DNA of 64,000 bases from Saprospiraceae bacterium. Lineage in GTDB: Bacteria > Bacteroidota > Bacteroidia > Chitinophagales > Saprospiraceae. Where the stretch lies: the NCBI GenBank assembly GCA_019638455.1, contig JAHBTU010000003.1, positions 1,054,001-1,118,000 of the forward strand. Reading direction: 5' to 3'. The translations under genes were made by a program, and so were the position numbers. Below the pieces are notes generated by a model. That model did not search any database. It was not told where the DNA came from and saw only the letters and a program-made list of their open reading frames with translations. Shown here one piece after another: positions 24,503 through 33,478 of the stretch (its first letter is position 1; each line of letters opens with the position of its first letter).

Positions 24503-27500
24503 GTGACCCGACTTGTCGCCATCGCCCTTGCCCTTGCTCCGCTATTCGCGGTGCAGGCACAGTTGCCGCAATACCATGCGCAGGTATTCGGGGCAGAGCA
24601 AGGCATCGGTGGTGGCGGCATTGCCGATATGTTCAAAGACAAGCAGCAATTTTTGTGGGTGGTGAACATCGCTTCGCTCCAGCGATTCGATGGCCGCAAC
24701 GTGCGCACTTACCCCTTTGAGCGCAACGTCCGGCAAGCGATTTGCGCGCGCGACAATCGTGTGTGGGCCATTTCGGGGCAAAAAGTGTGGCGCAATCACG
24801 CAAACAAAGACGGCTTCGGCGAAATGCCCTTCGACACCACCGGCGGCGCTTTTCCCATTGCTTTGTTCCAAATGCCCGACCAGCCGCTATGCGTGTTGGC
24901 TTTGAATGGACTATTCGCATGGCGCGACAAGGAAAACCGTTTCGAGCGCCTGCCCCAATCGCCGCCGATACCCCGCAACTACACCAACCTCTGGCGTTTC
25001 GATGTCTGTGGCAACACACTTTTTTATCAAGGCAAAGACAGTGTTCATGCCTACGATGTGGCGACGCATAAGGCACGCTCGTTGCCTTTTGAACATGAAA
25101 TTGCGTACATGTACGCGCTCACGCCCGATTTGGTCGCGCTGACCGATTACAACTCGCAGACCTTTTGGTTCGACTTCGCTCGTAAAACGGTCAAACAGCT
25201 CGATCCACAACACTACGGGCTTTCGGAAGGCCGAACCATCGTAGGCATCACAGGCGCAGCGCCGTTGGGCAATGGCCGCTACCTGATGACCTCGCGCGTC
25301 GGCACCTTGCTCTACGACTTGCCCAATGACCGTTTCACCCGCGAGCGCATCTATGCCGATGGAAAGCCCCTCGAACTGGAAGACCTCTTGGCGAGAGTTT
25401 GGACAGACGAAAATGGCACCCTCTGGGCACACAATGTGAACAACATCGTCGCGGCAGGAAACCTGAGCCAGACACTCGGCCTGCTGCGAAATCCTTACCC
25501 CGAACCGCCCAAAGCGTGGAGCAGTCGCACCATCGGGGTGGCAGCGGACGACCGTGGCAACCTGTGGTTTGGCGGCGCGGGTGGGTTCAAAAAACTCGAA
25601 TTGCGCACCGGAAAAATAACACCCTACCACGCCGTGGAGGGTGCTGCCGACCAGCTTGGCCATCCGAGCGTGAGGGGTATGGGGTTCGACGGGCGCTACG
25701 TCGTCGTCGGCCCGACGGACAAGGGCGTGTGGCTGTTCGACCCGATTGCGGAGCGGTATTGCCGCCCCGTATATGCCAGCGACAGCGTGCGCCGCGAATC
25801 GGAGCGCGATTTCATCGACCACCTCGCAGTGCTGCGCAACGGCGACATCGTGGTGGCGGGGCGTTTTCATCCCTATCGCATCGAGGCCACGACGTACCGC
25901 ATGGATTTTATCTCGTTTCCGGGCGATGGCAGTAATATGAACGCGGTTTTTCAAGACAAACAAGGCAGGGTTTGGCTGGGTGCGCACGGAGCCGTTTTTT
26001 GCCTCGACGAAAACTACCGTCTGCTCGCCACCTATCCCACCGAGGCCGTTTTTTGCCTGCTTGAAGGCAGCGCGGACGATGAGTTGCTGATTGGCACGGA
26101 CAAGGGTTTGCGCCGCCTCTCGCTCCGCAACGGCGCTGCCAAAATGGACACCATCCCTATCCCGGCGGAGGGTAGCGGCATCACCAGTATGTTGCGCGAT
26201 TCCTTGCAACGCCTTTGGTTAGGCTCGCTTGGCGGGCTTTTTTTGGCCGACCGAAACCTGACCGTTTTTAAAAAATTCGACTTTGCCGACAATATACAAG
26301 GGCTGGTGTTCAATGGCAGTTCTTGCCTCCAAGCGAGCAACGGCATGGCCTTTTTTGGCGGCATCAACGGCATCAATTACTTTTTTCCTGAAAAAATCGC
26401 CATGGACGCTCATCGGCTCTCCGTCAGCATACAATCGGTGCGCATCAACGACCGCGACAGCGTGGCCTGGTGGCAGCCTGCGACAAAATTTGAGGTGTCT
26501 TTTGGTCAAAACACTTTGAGTTTTGAAGTGGCAGCGCCCTACTTCAATAACGCGGGCAAAGTGCAGTACCGCTACCGGCTCACGGGGCAGTCGGACGAAT
26601 GGGTCAGCAACGGCGCGAGCAACCAAATCCGGCTGGCCAAATTGCCGGCGGGCGACTATCGGCTCGAAGTGGCGGCGAGCGTCACGGGCAATGTATGGCA
26701 CGAAGCGCCGGATGCCCTCGAATTCAGCGTGTTGCCGCCGTTTTGGCAGACGTGGCCGTTCAGGCTTGGCGTGTTGGCGGCGCTGTCCGGCCTCTTGTTC
26801 GCCTTTGTTCGGTTCCGGGAAAACCGTTTGAAAAAACAACAACAAGCGCAGTTGGAATTGGAAAAACTGCAAAATACCAACCTGCTCTACCAACTCGAAA
26901 CCGAACAGGTCATCAACTATTTCAGCCGCTCCATCGCCGCCAAAAGCACGGTGGACGAGGCGCTGTGGGGCGTGGCACAGCAGTGCATCGCCCGCTTGGG
27001 TTGGGAAGATTGCGTGATTTACCTGCTCGACGCGGAGCGCAACGTGCTGGTGCAAAAAGCCGCTTGGGGGCAAAAATCCGCTGCCGGGCAAACCATCGTC
27101 AACCCCATCGAAATCCCCGTCGGACAAGGCATCGTGGGCACAGTGGCTGCCACCGGAAAAGCCGAACTGCTCCACGATGCCGCCGCCGACCCACGCTACA
27201 TCGTGGACGATGCCGCCCGCGCCTCCGAACTCGCCGTGCCCATTCTGGCCGAGGGCCGCGTCATCGGCGTGATTGACAGCGAACACTCGCAACAACATTT
27301 TTTCACCCCCTGGCACTTGCAAATCCTCACAGCCATCGCCTCCCTGTGCAGCAACAAAATGGCATTGGCGCAAACCGAGGAGGAAAAACGCCGCGCTTTG
27401 CTGGAAGCAGTGGAAAATCAGCGCCAAGCCGCCGAAGCGAAACTCCAAAGCATGCGCCTGCAGATGAACCCGCATTTTTTGTTCAACGCGCTCAACTCCA

Positions 27501-28057
27501 TCCAGCAAATGACGCTGAGCGGCAACGGCGACGGCGCGGCCATGTACCTCTCCAAATTCTCCAAACTACTACGCATGGTGCTCGCCCATAGCGACCACGA
27601 GAAGGTCAGCCTGCGCGAGGAAATAGCCATGCTCCAACTTTATCTCGAACTCGAGTCCCTGCGCTTCGACGACACCTTCGACTACGCCCTCGACTGCCAG
27701 GACGCTCTCGACCGGGACGAATTCAAAGTGCCGCCCCTGCTCATCCAGCCTTTTGTGGAAAACGCGATATGGCACGGACTGCTCCACAAAGAAGGGCATC
27801 GTCACCTCAAAATTCACTTCGACACCACGGCTGACGACCGCCTCCGATGCACCATCGAGGACAACGGCATAGGCCGCGCTGCCGCCCAAACATTTTCTCG
27901 CAACGGCGCGCACGCCGGCGCCGCCACGCGCGTCGGCAACGAACGCATCGAAACCCTCAACCGCCGCTATGGGCAAAACAATACGCTGGAAATTGTTGAT
28001 TTGCAGGATGCAAACGGCACCTCAGCGGGAACAAGAGTTGTGATAGAATTCGATTAG
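24503..28057 (+). CDS. Hybrid sensor: two-component-regulator propeller, Y_Y_Y, GAF and LytS-type histidine kinase
   Basis: 1184 residues from a GTG start that directly gives a signal peptide (VTRLVAIALALAPLFAVQA). Order: periplasmic propeller repeats (about 30-640), Y_Y_Y domain (about 656-740), membrane helix (about 750-770), GAF domain (about 810-960), then a LytS-type kinase with the phospho-His motif QMNPHFLFNALNSIQQ (about 988) and ATP-binding PFVENAIWHGLLHK (about 1080). It should sense an external ligand and phosphorylate the LytTR regulator at 28858. An IS1 element sits in its stop codon; the original TAA became TAG, so the protein is unchanged. Confidence 0.9.
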   Translation: MTRLVAIALALAPLFAVQAQLPQYHAQVFGAEQGIGGGGIADMFKDKQQFLWVVNIASLQRFDGRNVRTYPFERNVRQAICARDNRVWAISGQKVWRNHANKDGFGEMPFDTTGGAFPIALFQMPDQPLCVLALNGLFAWRDKENRFERLPQSPPIPRNYTNLWRFDVCGNTLFYQGKDSVHAYDVATHKARSLPFEHEIAYMYALTPDLVALTDYNSQTFWFDFARKTVKQLDPQHYGLSEGRTIVGITGAAPLGNGRYLMTSRVGTLLYDLPNDRFTRERIYADGKPLELEDLLARVWTDENGTLWAHNVNNIVAAGNLSQTLGLLRNPYPEPPKAWSSRTIGVAADDRGNLWFGGAGGFKKLELRTGKITPYHAVEGAADQLGHPSVRGMGFDGRYVVVGPTDKGVWLFDPIAERYCRPVYASDSVRRESERDFIDHLAVLRNGDIVVAGRFHPYRIEATTYRMDFISFPGDGSNMNAVFQDKQGRVWLGAHGAVFCLDENYRLLATYPTEAVFCLLEGSADDELLIGTDKGLRRLSLRNGAAKMDTIPIPAEGSGITSMLRDSLQRLWLGSLGGLFLADRNLTVFKKFDFADNIQGLVFNGSSCLQASNGMAFFGGINGINYFFPEKIAMDAHRLSVSIQSVRINDRDSVAWWQPATKFEVSFGQNTLSFEVAAPYFNNAGKVQYRYRLTGQSDEWVSNGASNQIRLAKLPAGDYRLEVAASVTGNVWHEAPDALEFSVLPPFWQTWPFRLGVLAALSGLLFAFVRFRENRLKKQQQAQLELEKLQNTNLLYQLETEQVINYFSRSIAAKSTVDEALWGVAQQCIARLGWEDCVIYLLDAERNVLVQKAAWGQKSAAGQTIVNPIEIPVGQGIVGTVAATGKAELLHDAAADPRYIVDDAARASELAVPILAEGRVIGVIDSEHSQQHFFTPWHLQILTAIASLCSNKMALAQTEEEKRRALLEAVENQRQAAEAKLQSMRLQMNPHFLFNALNSIQQMTLSGNGDGAAMYLSKFSKLLRMVLAHSDHEKVSLREEIAMLQLYLELESLRFDDTFDYALDCQDALDRDEFKVPPLLIQPFVENAIWHGLLHKEGHRHLKIHFDTTADDRLRCTIEDNGIGRAAAQTFSRNGAHAGAATRVGNERIETLNRRYGQNNTLEIVDLQDANGTSAGTRVVIEFD

Positions 28058-28063
28058 GTAGTG

Positions 28064-28540
28064 TCATTTTATGAGTGATATGTTGTAGTTGTAGACGAAC
28101 AAATGGAGGTACAGTTCGTGCATTTCATCGGATTTTGAAAAGGATAGCGTTTTTCTGACGAATCGACAAATTCTCTGGCGAAGGGTGTTGTTCCAGCGTT
28201 CCACATGAGAAGTTTCCCCGGATTCTTTTCCCACCATCTTGTGTTTGCCTGTATCAATAACCGCGGCGTATGCCTCCCAAAAATCGCTGAACGTTCGGCA
28301 TTTTCGATATTCAGGCGGAATCAGTTCCCAAAACCGCCGACAAGATTGTTCGCTTCGGTCGCCGATGAAAAAAGAGACAATTTGACGTGTTCTGCGGCAA
28401 AGTGCTATCCAAACCCAGCGTTTAAAGTCTTTGCAATAGACAAAAGACCATAATTCATCCAGTTCGAGAACGTCTTTTTTCTTGGCCGGAAGCAACGTGG
28501 TCACGATGTCGGGAAGGGACTGCGCTTTTTTTTTATCCAC
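28064..28540 (-). CDS. insB: IS1 transposase InsB frame (DDE domain)
   Basis: The frame starts at a GTG inside insA and carries the catalytic domain: LELDELWSFVYC (first Asp), FSDFWEAYAAV (second Asp) and SHVERWNNTLRQR (Glu). It is expected to be made as an InsAB fusion by -1 slippage on a run of nine A (28534-28526 on the minus strand), with insA continuing into this frame. It ends 7 bp inside the left end of the element. Confidence 0.9.
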   Translation of the reverse strand: MDKKKAQSLPDIVTTLLPAKKKDVLELDELWSFVYCKDFKRWVWIALCRRTRQIVSFFIGDRSEQSCRRFWELIPPEYRKCRTFSDFWEAYAAVIDTGKHKMVGKESGETSHVERWNNTLRQRICRFVRKTLSFSKSDEMHELYLHLFVYNYNISLIK

Positions 28541-28776
28541 CTCAGAGCCGTTTGGTGACTGATGCCAAAGGTTCTGGCAAGACCCCGTGACGAACTGCGT
28601 TCTTGGGCCGCCCTGACGACCATTTCTTTAAATTCCTCGCTTTTCCGAAGCGTTTGAAACACCCCGCCGAAGCCGCAAGCCTTGCATTTGTACTTCGGAT
28701 TGCCTGATGCGTTCGACCCGTTTTTCACAATGTGTTCAGAGCCACATTTATGGCAGCATTTTACATCTAATACCAT
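28501..28776 (-). CDS. insA: IS1 InsA protein (zinc-finger and HTH, DNA binding)
   Basis: A 91-residue protein from the ATG at 28776. It has an N-terminal four-Cys zinc ribbon (VKCCHKCGSEHIVKNG, then KYKCKACG) and a helix-turn-helix (SSRGLARTFGISHQTALRWIKK). Alone it would act as a repressor; when the ribosome slips at the A-run it becomes the N-terminus of the transposase. Upstream codons to 29640 belong to an antisense ORF over the LytTR gene and are excluded. Confidence 0.9.
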   Translation of the reverse strand: MVLDVKCCHKCGSEHIVKNGSNASGNPKYKCKACGFGGVFQTLRKSEEFKEMVVRAAQERSSSRGLARTFGISHQTALRWIKKKRSPFPTS

Positions 28777-28857
28777 TTCATAAAGTTTGACGCAAAAATA
28801 CCAAATCACCCCCAAAATGACACTACCTTCGATTAAAAATGACCTAATGACGGAATC

Positions 28858-29601
28858 ATGCTCAAAGCCCTCATCATAGACGACGAACCCCGCGCTTCCG
28901 GCATCCTCGAACTGATGCTCGAACGGTTCGTGCCCGAAATAGAACGGGTGTGGTGCTGCAACGACGCGCGCCAAGCCGCCGCCATGATTCACGACCTGAA
29001 ACCCGACCTCGTGTTTCTCGATATCAGAATGCCCTACATGGACGGCTTCGAGGTGTTGAGCCAAATCCGCGACAAACGCTTCAAAATCATCTTCACCACA
29101 GCGTACAACGAGTACGCCTTGCAGGCCATCCGATTCAGTGCCTTCGACTACTTGCTCAAGCCCGTGGACGTGCAGGAACTCATCAACGCCGCGCAACGCT
29201 ACCTCGCCAGCCGCGACGAACTGGCCTTTCAGCCGGAACAATTGCGCAACATACTCGCCAACCTGCAGACCAATGCGCCCGACCAATTTCGCCTCGCCGT
29301 GCCCACCAAAGAGGGCATTCATTTTTTCCTGCCCTCCGAAATCGTGCGCCTCGAAGCGATGGGTGCTTACTCGCAAATCCATTTGGCCAACAAGCGCCAC
29401 CTGCTCGTTTCCAAAACCCTCGGCGAATATGAGGAACTGCTCCACGAGCACGGCTTTCTGCGCACCCACAAATCGCACTTGGTCAATCGCGCCTTCGTCT
29501 CCTTCCTCGACCACGAGGGCTTTGTGGTGCTGCGCGACGGTGCGCGGGTGGAAGTGTCGCGGCGGCGCAAAGAGGAAGTGGGCGCGTCGCTGCGAGGGTA
29601 G
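28858..29601 (+). CDS. LytTR-family response regulator
   Basis: 247 residues: receiver domain (acidic pocket IIDDEP, phospho-acceptor Asp in LVFLDIRMPYMDGF at about 58, FTTAYNEYAL and LLKPVD with the Lys), then a LytTR DNA-binding domain (IVRLEAMGAYSQIHLANKRHLLVSKTLGEYEELL and FLRTHKSHLVNRAFV). It is the likely partner of the kinase at 24503; the two would be adjacent without the IS1 copy. The insertion puts 771 bp of reverse-oriented DNA upstream of this gene, so its expression may now be reduced or driven separately. Confidence 0.93.
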   Translation: MLKALIIDDEPRASGILELMLERFVPEIERVWCCNDARQAAAMIHDLKPDLVFLDIRMPYMDGFEVLSQIRDKRFKIIFTTAYNEYALQAIRFSAFDYLLKPVDVQELINAAQRYLASRDELAFQPEQLRNILANLQTNAPDQFRLAVPTKEGIHFFLPSEIVRLEAMGAYSQIHLANKRHLLVSKTLGEYEELLHEHGFLRTHKSHLVNRAFVSFLDHEGFVVLRDGARVEVSRRRKEEVGASLRG

Positions 29602-29746
29602 GATGCTGCCAAAAAACTGTTTTTGTAAATATTTAGGCAAGGGGCAGGTTTGCCTCTATTCTGGGCTTAAAAGCGCCACCTGTTCAAAATCATGGCCGTC
29701 TAACAAACCCCGGCGAAGCATGGTATATTTTTACAGTGGCTTTGAC

Positions 29747-29754
29747 TACTTTTG
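29747..29754 (+). promoter_or_regulatory. TACTTTTG -7 box close to a start codon
   Basis: TACTTTTG fits TAnnTTTG and ends only 9 nt before the ATG at 29764. If it is used, transcription would begin within a few bases of the start codon and give a very short or absent leader. Confidence 0.4.
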
Positions 29755-29763
29755 TCACTATTC

Positions 29764-30738
29764 ATGCTTTTCGATGAACCCATATCGCCATTAGAACACA
29801 TCGCCGAACATCCCGGAAAGGAAGCAGGCATATCCTTGTTCGTCAAGCGCGACGACCTTCTGCACCCCCACATTCAGGGCAACAAGTGGCGCAAGCTCGA
29901 GCCAATCATCCCGATGGTGAAGCAATCGTATCCCAGCGGCATCATCACCTTTGGTGGGCCGTTTTCCAACCATCTTCACGCAGTGGCAGTGGCGGGGCGC
30001 GTGTTCGACATTCCCACCTTCGGCATCGTGCGCGGCGAACACGCCGATTTGAACAACCCCACGCTCCAAGCTTGTTGGTTCAATGGCATGATGCTTTTTC
30101 GCATCACCAAAGAGGAATACGACGCTTGCAAAAATCGTGGGGAGGAGTTGCTTGGGCGCGATTTGCCAAGACATTACGTTTTGCCGGAAGGGGGGGCCAC
30201 CGGTATGGGGGTGGAAAATTGCGCGAACATCGCGTGGGAAATTTTCATCCAACTGCTTCAATATGACCAGGCTCGCCAATTGCCCCAGCCACTTTATATC
30301 TGCGTGTCTGCCGGGACGGGCTGCACGGCAGCGGGCATCGTGCATGGCTTCGACGTAGATAATGGCCAAGTCTTGGTTTTTCCGGTGGTGAACAAGGGCT
30401 TCGACACACGATATGTGCTTGATTTACTGGAAGAAACCCATGTGCGCAACAGGGACGAACTTGTTGAGCTGGAGCGGCGATTCAGCATCGTGCGCGACTA
30501 CGAGTTCGGCGGCTTTGCAAAAAAACACGAGACGTTGCTCAAGTTTGCCAAAGACTTTCATGCACAGACGAGCATCCTGCTCGACCCCGTTTATACCTCG
30601 AAAATGATGTTTGGCATCTTCGATATGCTTGCCAAAGGCGATTTTTTGCCGGGCAGCACCGTGGTGGCGGTGCATACGGGCGGCTTGCAGGGCTGGGAGG
30701 GGTTTAGCGAGAGATATGGGGAGCCACTGATTTTTTGA
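29764..30738 (+). CDS. PLP-dependent ACC deaminase / D-cysteine desulfhydrase family enzyme
   Basis: The ATG at 29764 gives 324 residues; an in-frame TTG 12 bp upstream is less likely. The fold-type II PLP motif is clear: KRDDLLHPHIQGNKWRKLEP (PLP-binding Lys), GGPFSNHLHAVA, LPEGGATGMG and a C-terminal VAVHTGGLQGWEGF. The family deaminates 1-aminocyclopropane-1-carboxylate or removes sulfide from D-cysteine, and the two cannot be told apart by eye. In non-plant bacteria the D-cysteine activity is more usual. Confidence 0.86.
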   Translation: MLFDEPISPLEHIAEHPGKEAGISLFVKRDDLLHPHIQGNKWRKLEPIIPMVKQSYPSGIITFGGPFSNHLHAVAVAGRVFDIPTFGIVRGEHADLNNPTLQACWFNGMMLFRITKEEYDACKNRGEELLGRDLPRHYVLPEGGATGMGVENCANIAWEIFIQLLQYDQARQLPQPLYICVSAGTGCTAAGIVHGFDVDNGQVLVFPVVNKGFDTRYVLDLLEETHVRNRDELVELERRFSIVRDYEFGGFAKKHETLLKFAKDFHAQTSILLDPVYTSKMMFGIFDMLAKGDFLPGSTVVAVHTGGLQGWEGFSERYGEPLIF

Positions 30739-30792
30739 AAAATTGCAAAAGATTAGGCAGGGCAGCAACAAGGGTGGAAACAAATAACAAAA

Positions 30793-30821
30793 CCGCCTTG
30801 CCGATTTGCACGACAAGGCGG
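30793..30821 (-). terminator. Intrinsic terminator after the Cys/His-rich gene
   Basis: CCGCCTTG (30793-30800) pairs with CAAGGCGG (30814-30821). On the minus strand it is followed by TTTTGTTATTTG, fitting termination of the leftward gene at 30841. It may also serve the rightward gene ending at 30738. Confidence 0.7.
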
Positions 30822-30840
30822 CTGGTTCAAAAAGGGGCAT

Positions 30841-31413
30841 CTACTGGCGCGGGCTTGCTGAGCGCGATTTGGTGCCCGGAGCGGAAGGGGCGGGTTTGGC
30901 GGTCGGCATTGGGCGTGTTTTCACCTTGGCGGTAGAGGCCGGGTTGCGCCGCTGGGTTTGTGGTTGTTGGGTTTGTGGCTGCTGACGGGAATTGTCTCCA
31001 CGGTCGTTGATGCCCCAGTCGTTGCCTCGCTCGTCGTTGCGGTCATTTCGGCCTCGGCGGTGGCGAGCGTCGTCGTCGTCGCAATTGCGCTTTGTGTTGC
31101 TTTGGCAACGATGCTGGGTACAGGTGCAGTCATGTTTCCCGTTGTGGTTTTTATGCTTGCCATAGTGATTGCCTTTTCCTTTGCAATCATTGTGTTTCTT
31201 CGATTTTTTCTGCTTCTGGCACTTGTGGCAATCGCAGTGTGCGCGGTCGTAACTGCGGCTGTTGAAAATGTCGAGATGTTGTTCCGCCGTTTGTCGGGCG
31301 AGCTGTATGGCATCGGTTGACGATGGGGTGCCAGCGTATGTAAGTGATTGGGCCTGAACAGCGACGGCTGTTGCCGCAACAAAAAGAACACTGAAAACAA
31401 GATGCTTCTCCAT
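30841..31413 (-). CDS. Secreted Cys/His/Lys-rich low-complexity protein
   Basis: The ATG at 31413 gives 190 residues with a signal peptide (MEKHLVFSVLFVAATAVAVQAQ). The centre is rich in Cys and His (AHCDCHKCQKQKK, HDCTCTQHRCQ), with GKHKNHNGKHD-type stretches that could bind metals. The C-terminal half is Arg/Asn/Asp- and then Pro/Gln-rich and probably disordered. A longer reading to 31752 lacks a signal peptide at its start and is rejected. Function unknown. Confidence 0.65.
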   Translation of the reverse strand: MEKHLVFSVLFVAATAVAVQAQSLTYAGTPSSTDAIQLARQTAEQHLDIFNSRSYDRAHCDCHKCQKQKKSKKHNDCKGKGNHYGKHKNHNGKHDCTCTQHRCQSNTKRNCDDDDARHRRGRNDRNDERGNDWGINDRGDNSRQQPQTQQPQTQRRNPASTAKVKTRPMPTAKPAPSAPGTKSRSASPRQ

Positions 31414-31522
31414 GGGTAAAATGTTATTTGTGAAGAATGAATTTACCCATTTGTGCAGACAGACGAGCAAAGGGAACCACTCTCGGAGCAACCTTAACAG
31501 AACGCTAACCAAGCGGCTCCTC

Positions 31523-31566
31523 CCCAAAAACAAGCCCCGCAATCCCAAGTGACCGGGATGCGGGGC
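31523..31566 (-). terminator. Strong intrinsic terminator
   Basis: GCCCCGCAATCCC (31534-31546) and GGGATGCGGGGC (31555-31566) form a stem with one bulged A. On the minus strand it is followed by TTGTTTTTGG. It fits the end of the leftward gene at 31604. Confidence 0.8.
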
Positions 31567-31603
31567 ATTGCTCTCATGGTATGTTTGCTCCTTGGAGCGG
31601 TAA

Positions 31604-32038
31604 TTATGGGTTTCCACCACGCTCGCGCTGATTGGGCGTGGTTTCGGATGGCTGCTTTTTTGGCTCAGCCTTTTTTTGTTGAGGCTCTTGTTGTTTTGCT
31701 GGTTGAGGCACATCGCCGCTCGGTTTTTTGTTCTTAGATGCGGGTCGAGCATCTTGCTGGGCTTCGTCAGTGGTGGGTCGCTGTTTTGCCTTTTTTGCTT
31801 TGCTTTGCCCCTTGGCTTTGCCTTTGTTGTCTTTTTGTTTTTCCATCATGTCCTTTTCACCGCCTTTGCCTTTTCCGCTATATGCAGCGCCGTTGGATTT
31901 TTCTTCTGCTTTTTTCATCTGTTCGGTTTTGTCTTTTGAAACGGCAGGACGTTGTGCGGGAGATGGCTCTGTTTGTGACCACGCTTTGGCGAAAGTGATG
32001 AGGCCAAAAACGAAAGTGAGGACGAGTGCTTTTTTCAT
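31604..32038 (-). CDS. Secreted Lys/Gln/Pro-rich low-complexity protein
   Basis: 144 residues with a signal peptide (MKKALVLTFVFGLITFAKAWSQ). The mature chain is almost wholly Lys, Gln, Glu, Pro and Ala (KDKTEQMKKAEEKSNG, AKKAKQRPTTDEAQQ) and likely disordered. No domain is recognisable. A 37-bp region and a strong terminator follow it, and the next leftward gene (30841) encodes another charged secreted protein. Confidence 0.6.
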   Translation of the reverse strand: MKKALVLTFVFGLITFAKAWSQTEPSPAQRPAVSKDKTEQMKKAEEKSNGAAYSGKGKGGEKDMMEKQKDNKGKAKGQSKAKKAKQRPTTDEAQQDARPASKNKKPSGDVPQPAKQQEPQQKKAEPKKQPSETTPNQRERGGNP

Positions 32039-32200
32039 GTCTGAAAGCGGTTGGTGAGAAAATCGAACTATAAACGTTTCAGAAACGAAAGGTCACCACC
32101 CTTTGTTGGTAGCTAATGGATATTTACCTGAAAATAACGTTTTTTCGCGCTCAATAGCCTCGTAATAAAACCAGCAATTCCGCAAATCAACATTTCAACA

Positions 32201-33478
32201 ATGAAATCGCCTAACCGTCGCAGCTTTATCCGCCAAACCGCCACCTTGCTTGGTGGGCTTGCTTTGCATCAGCATTTTGCTTCAGCCTTCCCGACCGTTC
32301 CAACTATGCCGGCAGACCGAATCAATCCTTTGGATGCCGATGAGGAAGAATTCTGGCGGCAAATTCGTCAGGCTTTCGCAGCTAATCCGAACATCATCAA
32401 CCTCAATAATGGGGGCGTGTGTCCCTCGCCCCGTGCCACGATGGATGCTTTGGATTACTACAACCGTATGTGTAGCGAAGCTCCTTCGTACTATATGTGG
32501 CGAATACTTGACGAGGGGCGTGAGCCGCTTCGCTTCAATCTGGCACAGCTCGCTGGCGTAAGTCCCGATGAAATCGCGCTCAACCGCAACGCGACCGAGG
32601 CGCTCAATACCATCATTTTCGGATTGCCGCTCAGGGCAGGCGATGAAGTGGTGCTCTCCAAGTATGACTATCCAAACATGATAAATGCTTGGAAACAACG
32701 CGAGCAGCGCGATGGAATCAAACTCGTCTGGGTAGATTTGGATTTGCCTTCCGAAAATGAGGAGTACTTCGTGAATGCGTTTGTGTCGAAGTTTTCGGCC
32801 AGAACCCGACTGGTTCACCTCACCCATGTCATCAATTGGAATGGCCAGATTCTGCCCGTGCGCAGCATCGCCGATAAAGCCCATGCGCAAGGTATCGAGG
32901 TATTGGTTGATGCGGCACATTCATTTGCCGTGCTCGACTACAAAATACCGGATTTGAACTGCGACTACTGGGGCACGAGCCTGCACAAATTTCTCTGCGG
33001 ACCTTTTGGCAGTGGCTTGATTTGGGTGAGAAAAGATAAAATAGCGAATCTGTGGCCGTTGCTTTCCAGCCCTGAGCCTACGAGCGACAACATCCGCAAA
33101 TTCGAGGCGCTGGGAACGCGTAGTTTCCCCATCGAAATGGCGGTAGGCTATTCGCTTGATTTGCACAACTTTATCGGCGGCCCCCGCAAGCGTTCGCGTC
33201 TTCATTTCCTCAAAAACTACTGGATGGAACGTGTGCGCGACGTGCCGGGCATAAAATTTTACACCAATCCGCATCCCAATTGGAGTTGCGCCATTGGCAA
33301 TTTTGGCTTAGAGGGGAAAAAGCCCGGCGATGTGGCTGCCGAGCTGTTCAACAAGTGGAAAATTCATACCGTTGCTATTGAGTGGGAAAAAATCAGCGGG
33401 GTGCGCGTCACGCCTAATGTTTATACCACAACAAATGAACTGGACAAACTTGTGATGGCGATTAGGGGAATGGTTTGA
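32201..33478 (+). CDS. Tat-exported class V aminotransferase fold PLP enzyme
   Basis: 425 residues beginning with a twin-arginine signal (NRRSFIRQTATLLGGLALHQHF). The PLP domain has VLVDAAHSFAVLDY (Asp and His near the cofactor) and TSLHKFLCGPFGSG, with the Schiff-base Lys in HKF. This fits the isopenicillin-N-epimerase-like or cysteine-desulfurase-like branch of class V; the substrate is unknown. The stop codon is the TGA of the first GGTTTGA unit of the tandem repeat that follows, so the repeat abuts and ends the reading frame. Confidence 0.88.
   Translation: MKSPNRRSFIRQTATLLGGLALHQHFASAFPTVPTMPADRINPLDADEEEFWRQIRQAFAANPNIINLNNGGVCPSPRATMDALDYYNRMCSEAPSYYMWRILDEGREPLRFNLAQLAGVSPDEIALNRNATEALNTIIFGLPLRAGDEVVLSKYDYPNMINAWKQREQRDGIKLVWVDLDLPSENEEYFVNAFVSKFSARTRLVHLTHVINWNGQILPVRSIADKAHAQGIEVLVDAAHSFAVLDYKIPDLNCDYWGTSLHKFLCGPFGSGLIWVRKDKIANLWPLLSSPEPTSDNIRKFEALGTRSFPIEMAVGYSLDLHNFIGGPRKRSRLHFLKNYWMERVRDVPGIKFYTNPHPNWSCAIGNFGLEGKKPGDVAAELFNKWKIHTVAIEWEKISGVRVTPNVYTTTNELDKLVMAIRGMV

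Larger units (their letters stand above)
28049..28835 (-). mobile_element. IS1-family insertion sequence with 8-bp target duplication
   Basis: The element spans 28057-28827 (771 bp), bounded by perfect terminal inverted repeats GGTAGTGTCATTTT and AAAATGACACTACC. It is flanked by the direct repeat TTCGATTA (28049-28056 and 28828-28835). Size, two overlapping frames and duplication length all fit the IS1 family. It lies between the sensor kinase and its response regulator, in the opposite orientation. Both ends and frames look intact, so the insertion may be recent. Confidence 0.95.

Noticed and set aside
24911-27508. Two frames of over 400 codons opposite the sensor kinase
   Set aside because: Antisense shadows of a gene with clear domains on the + strand.
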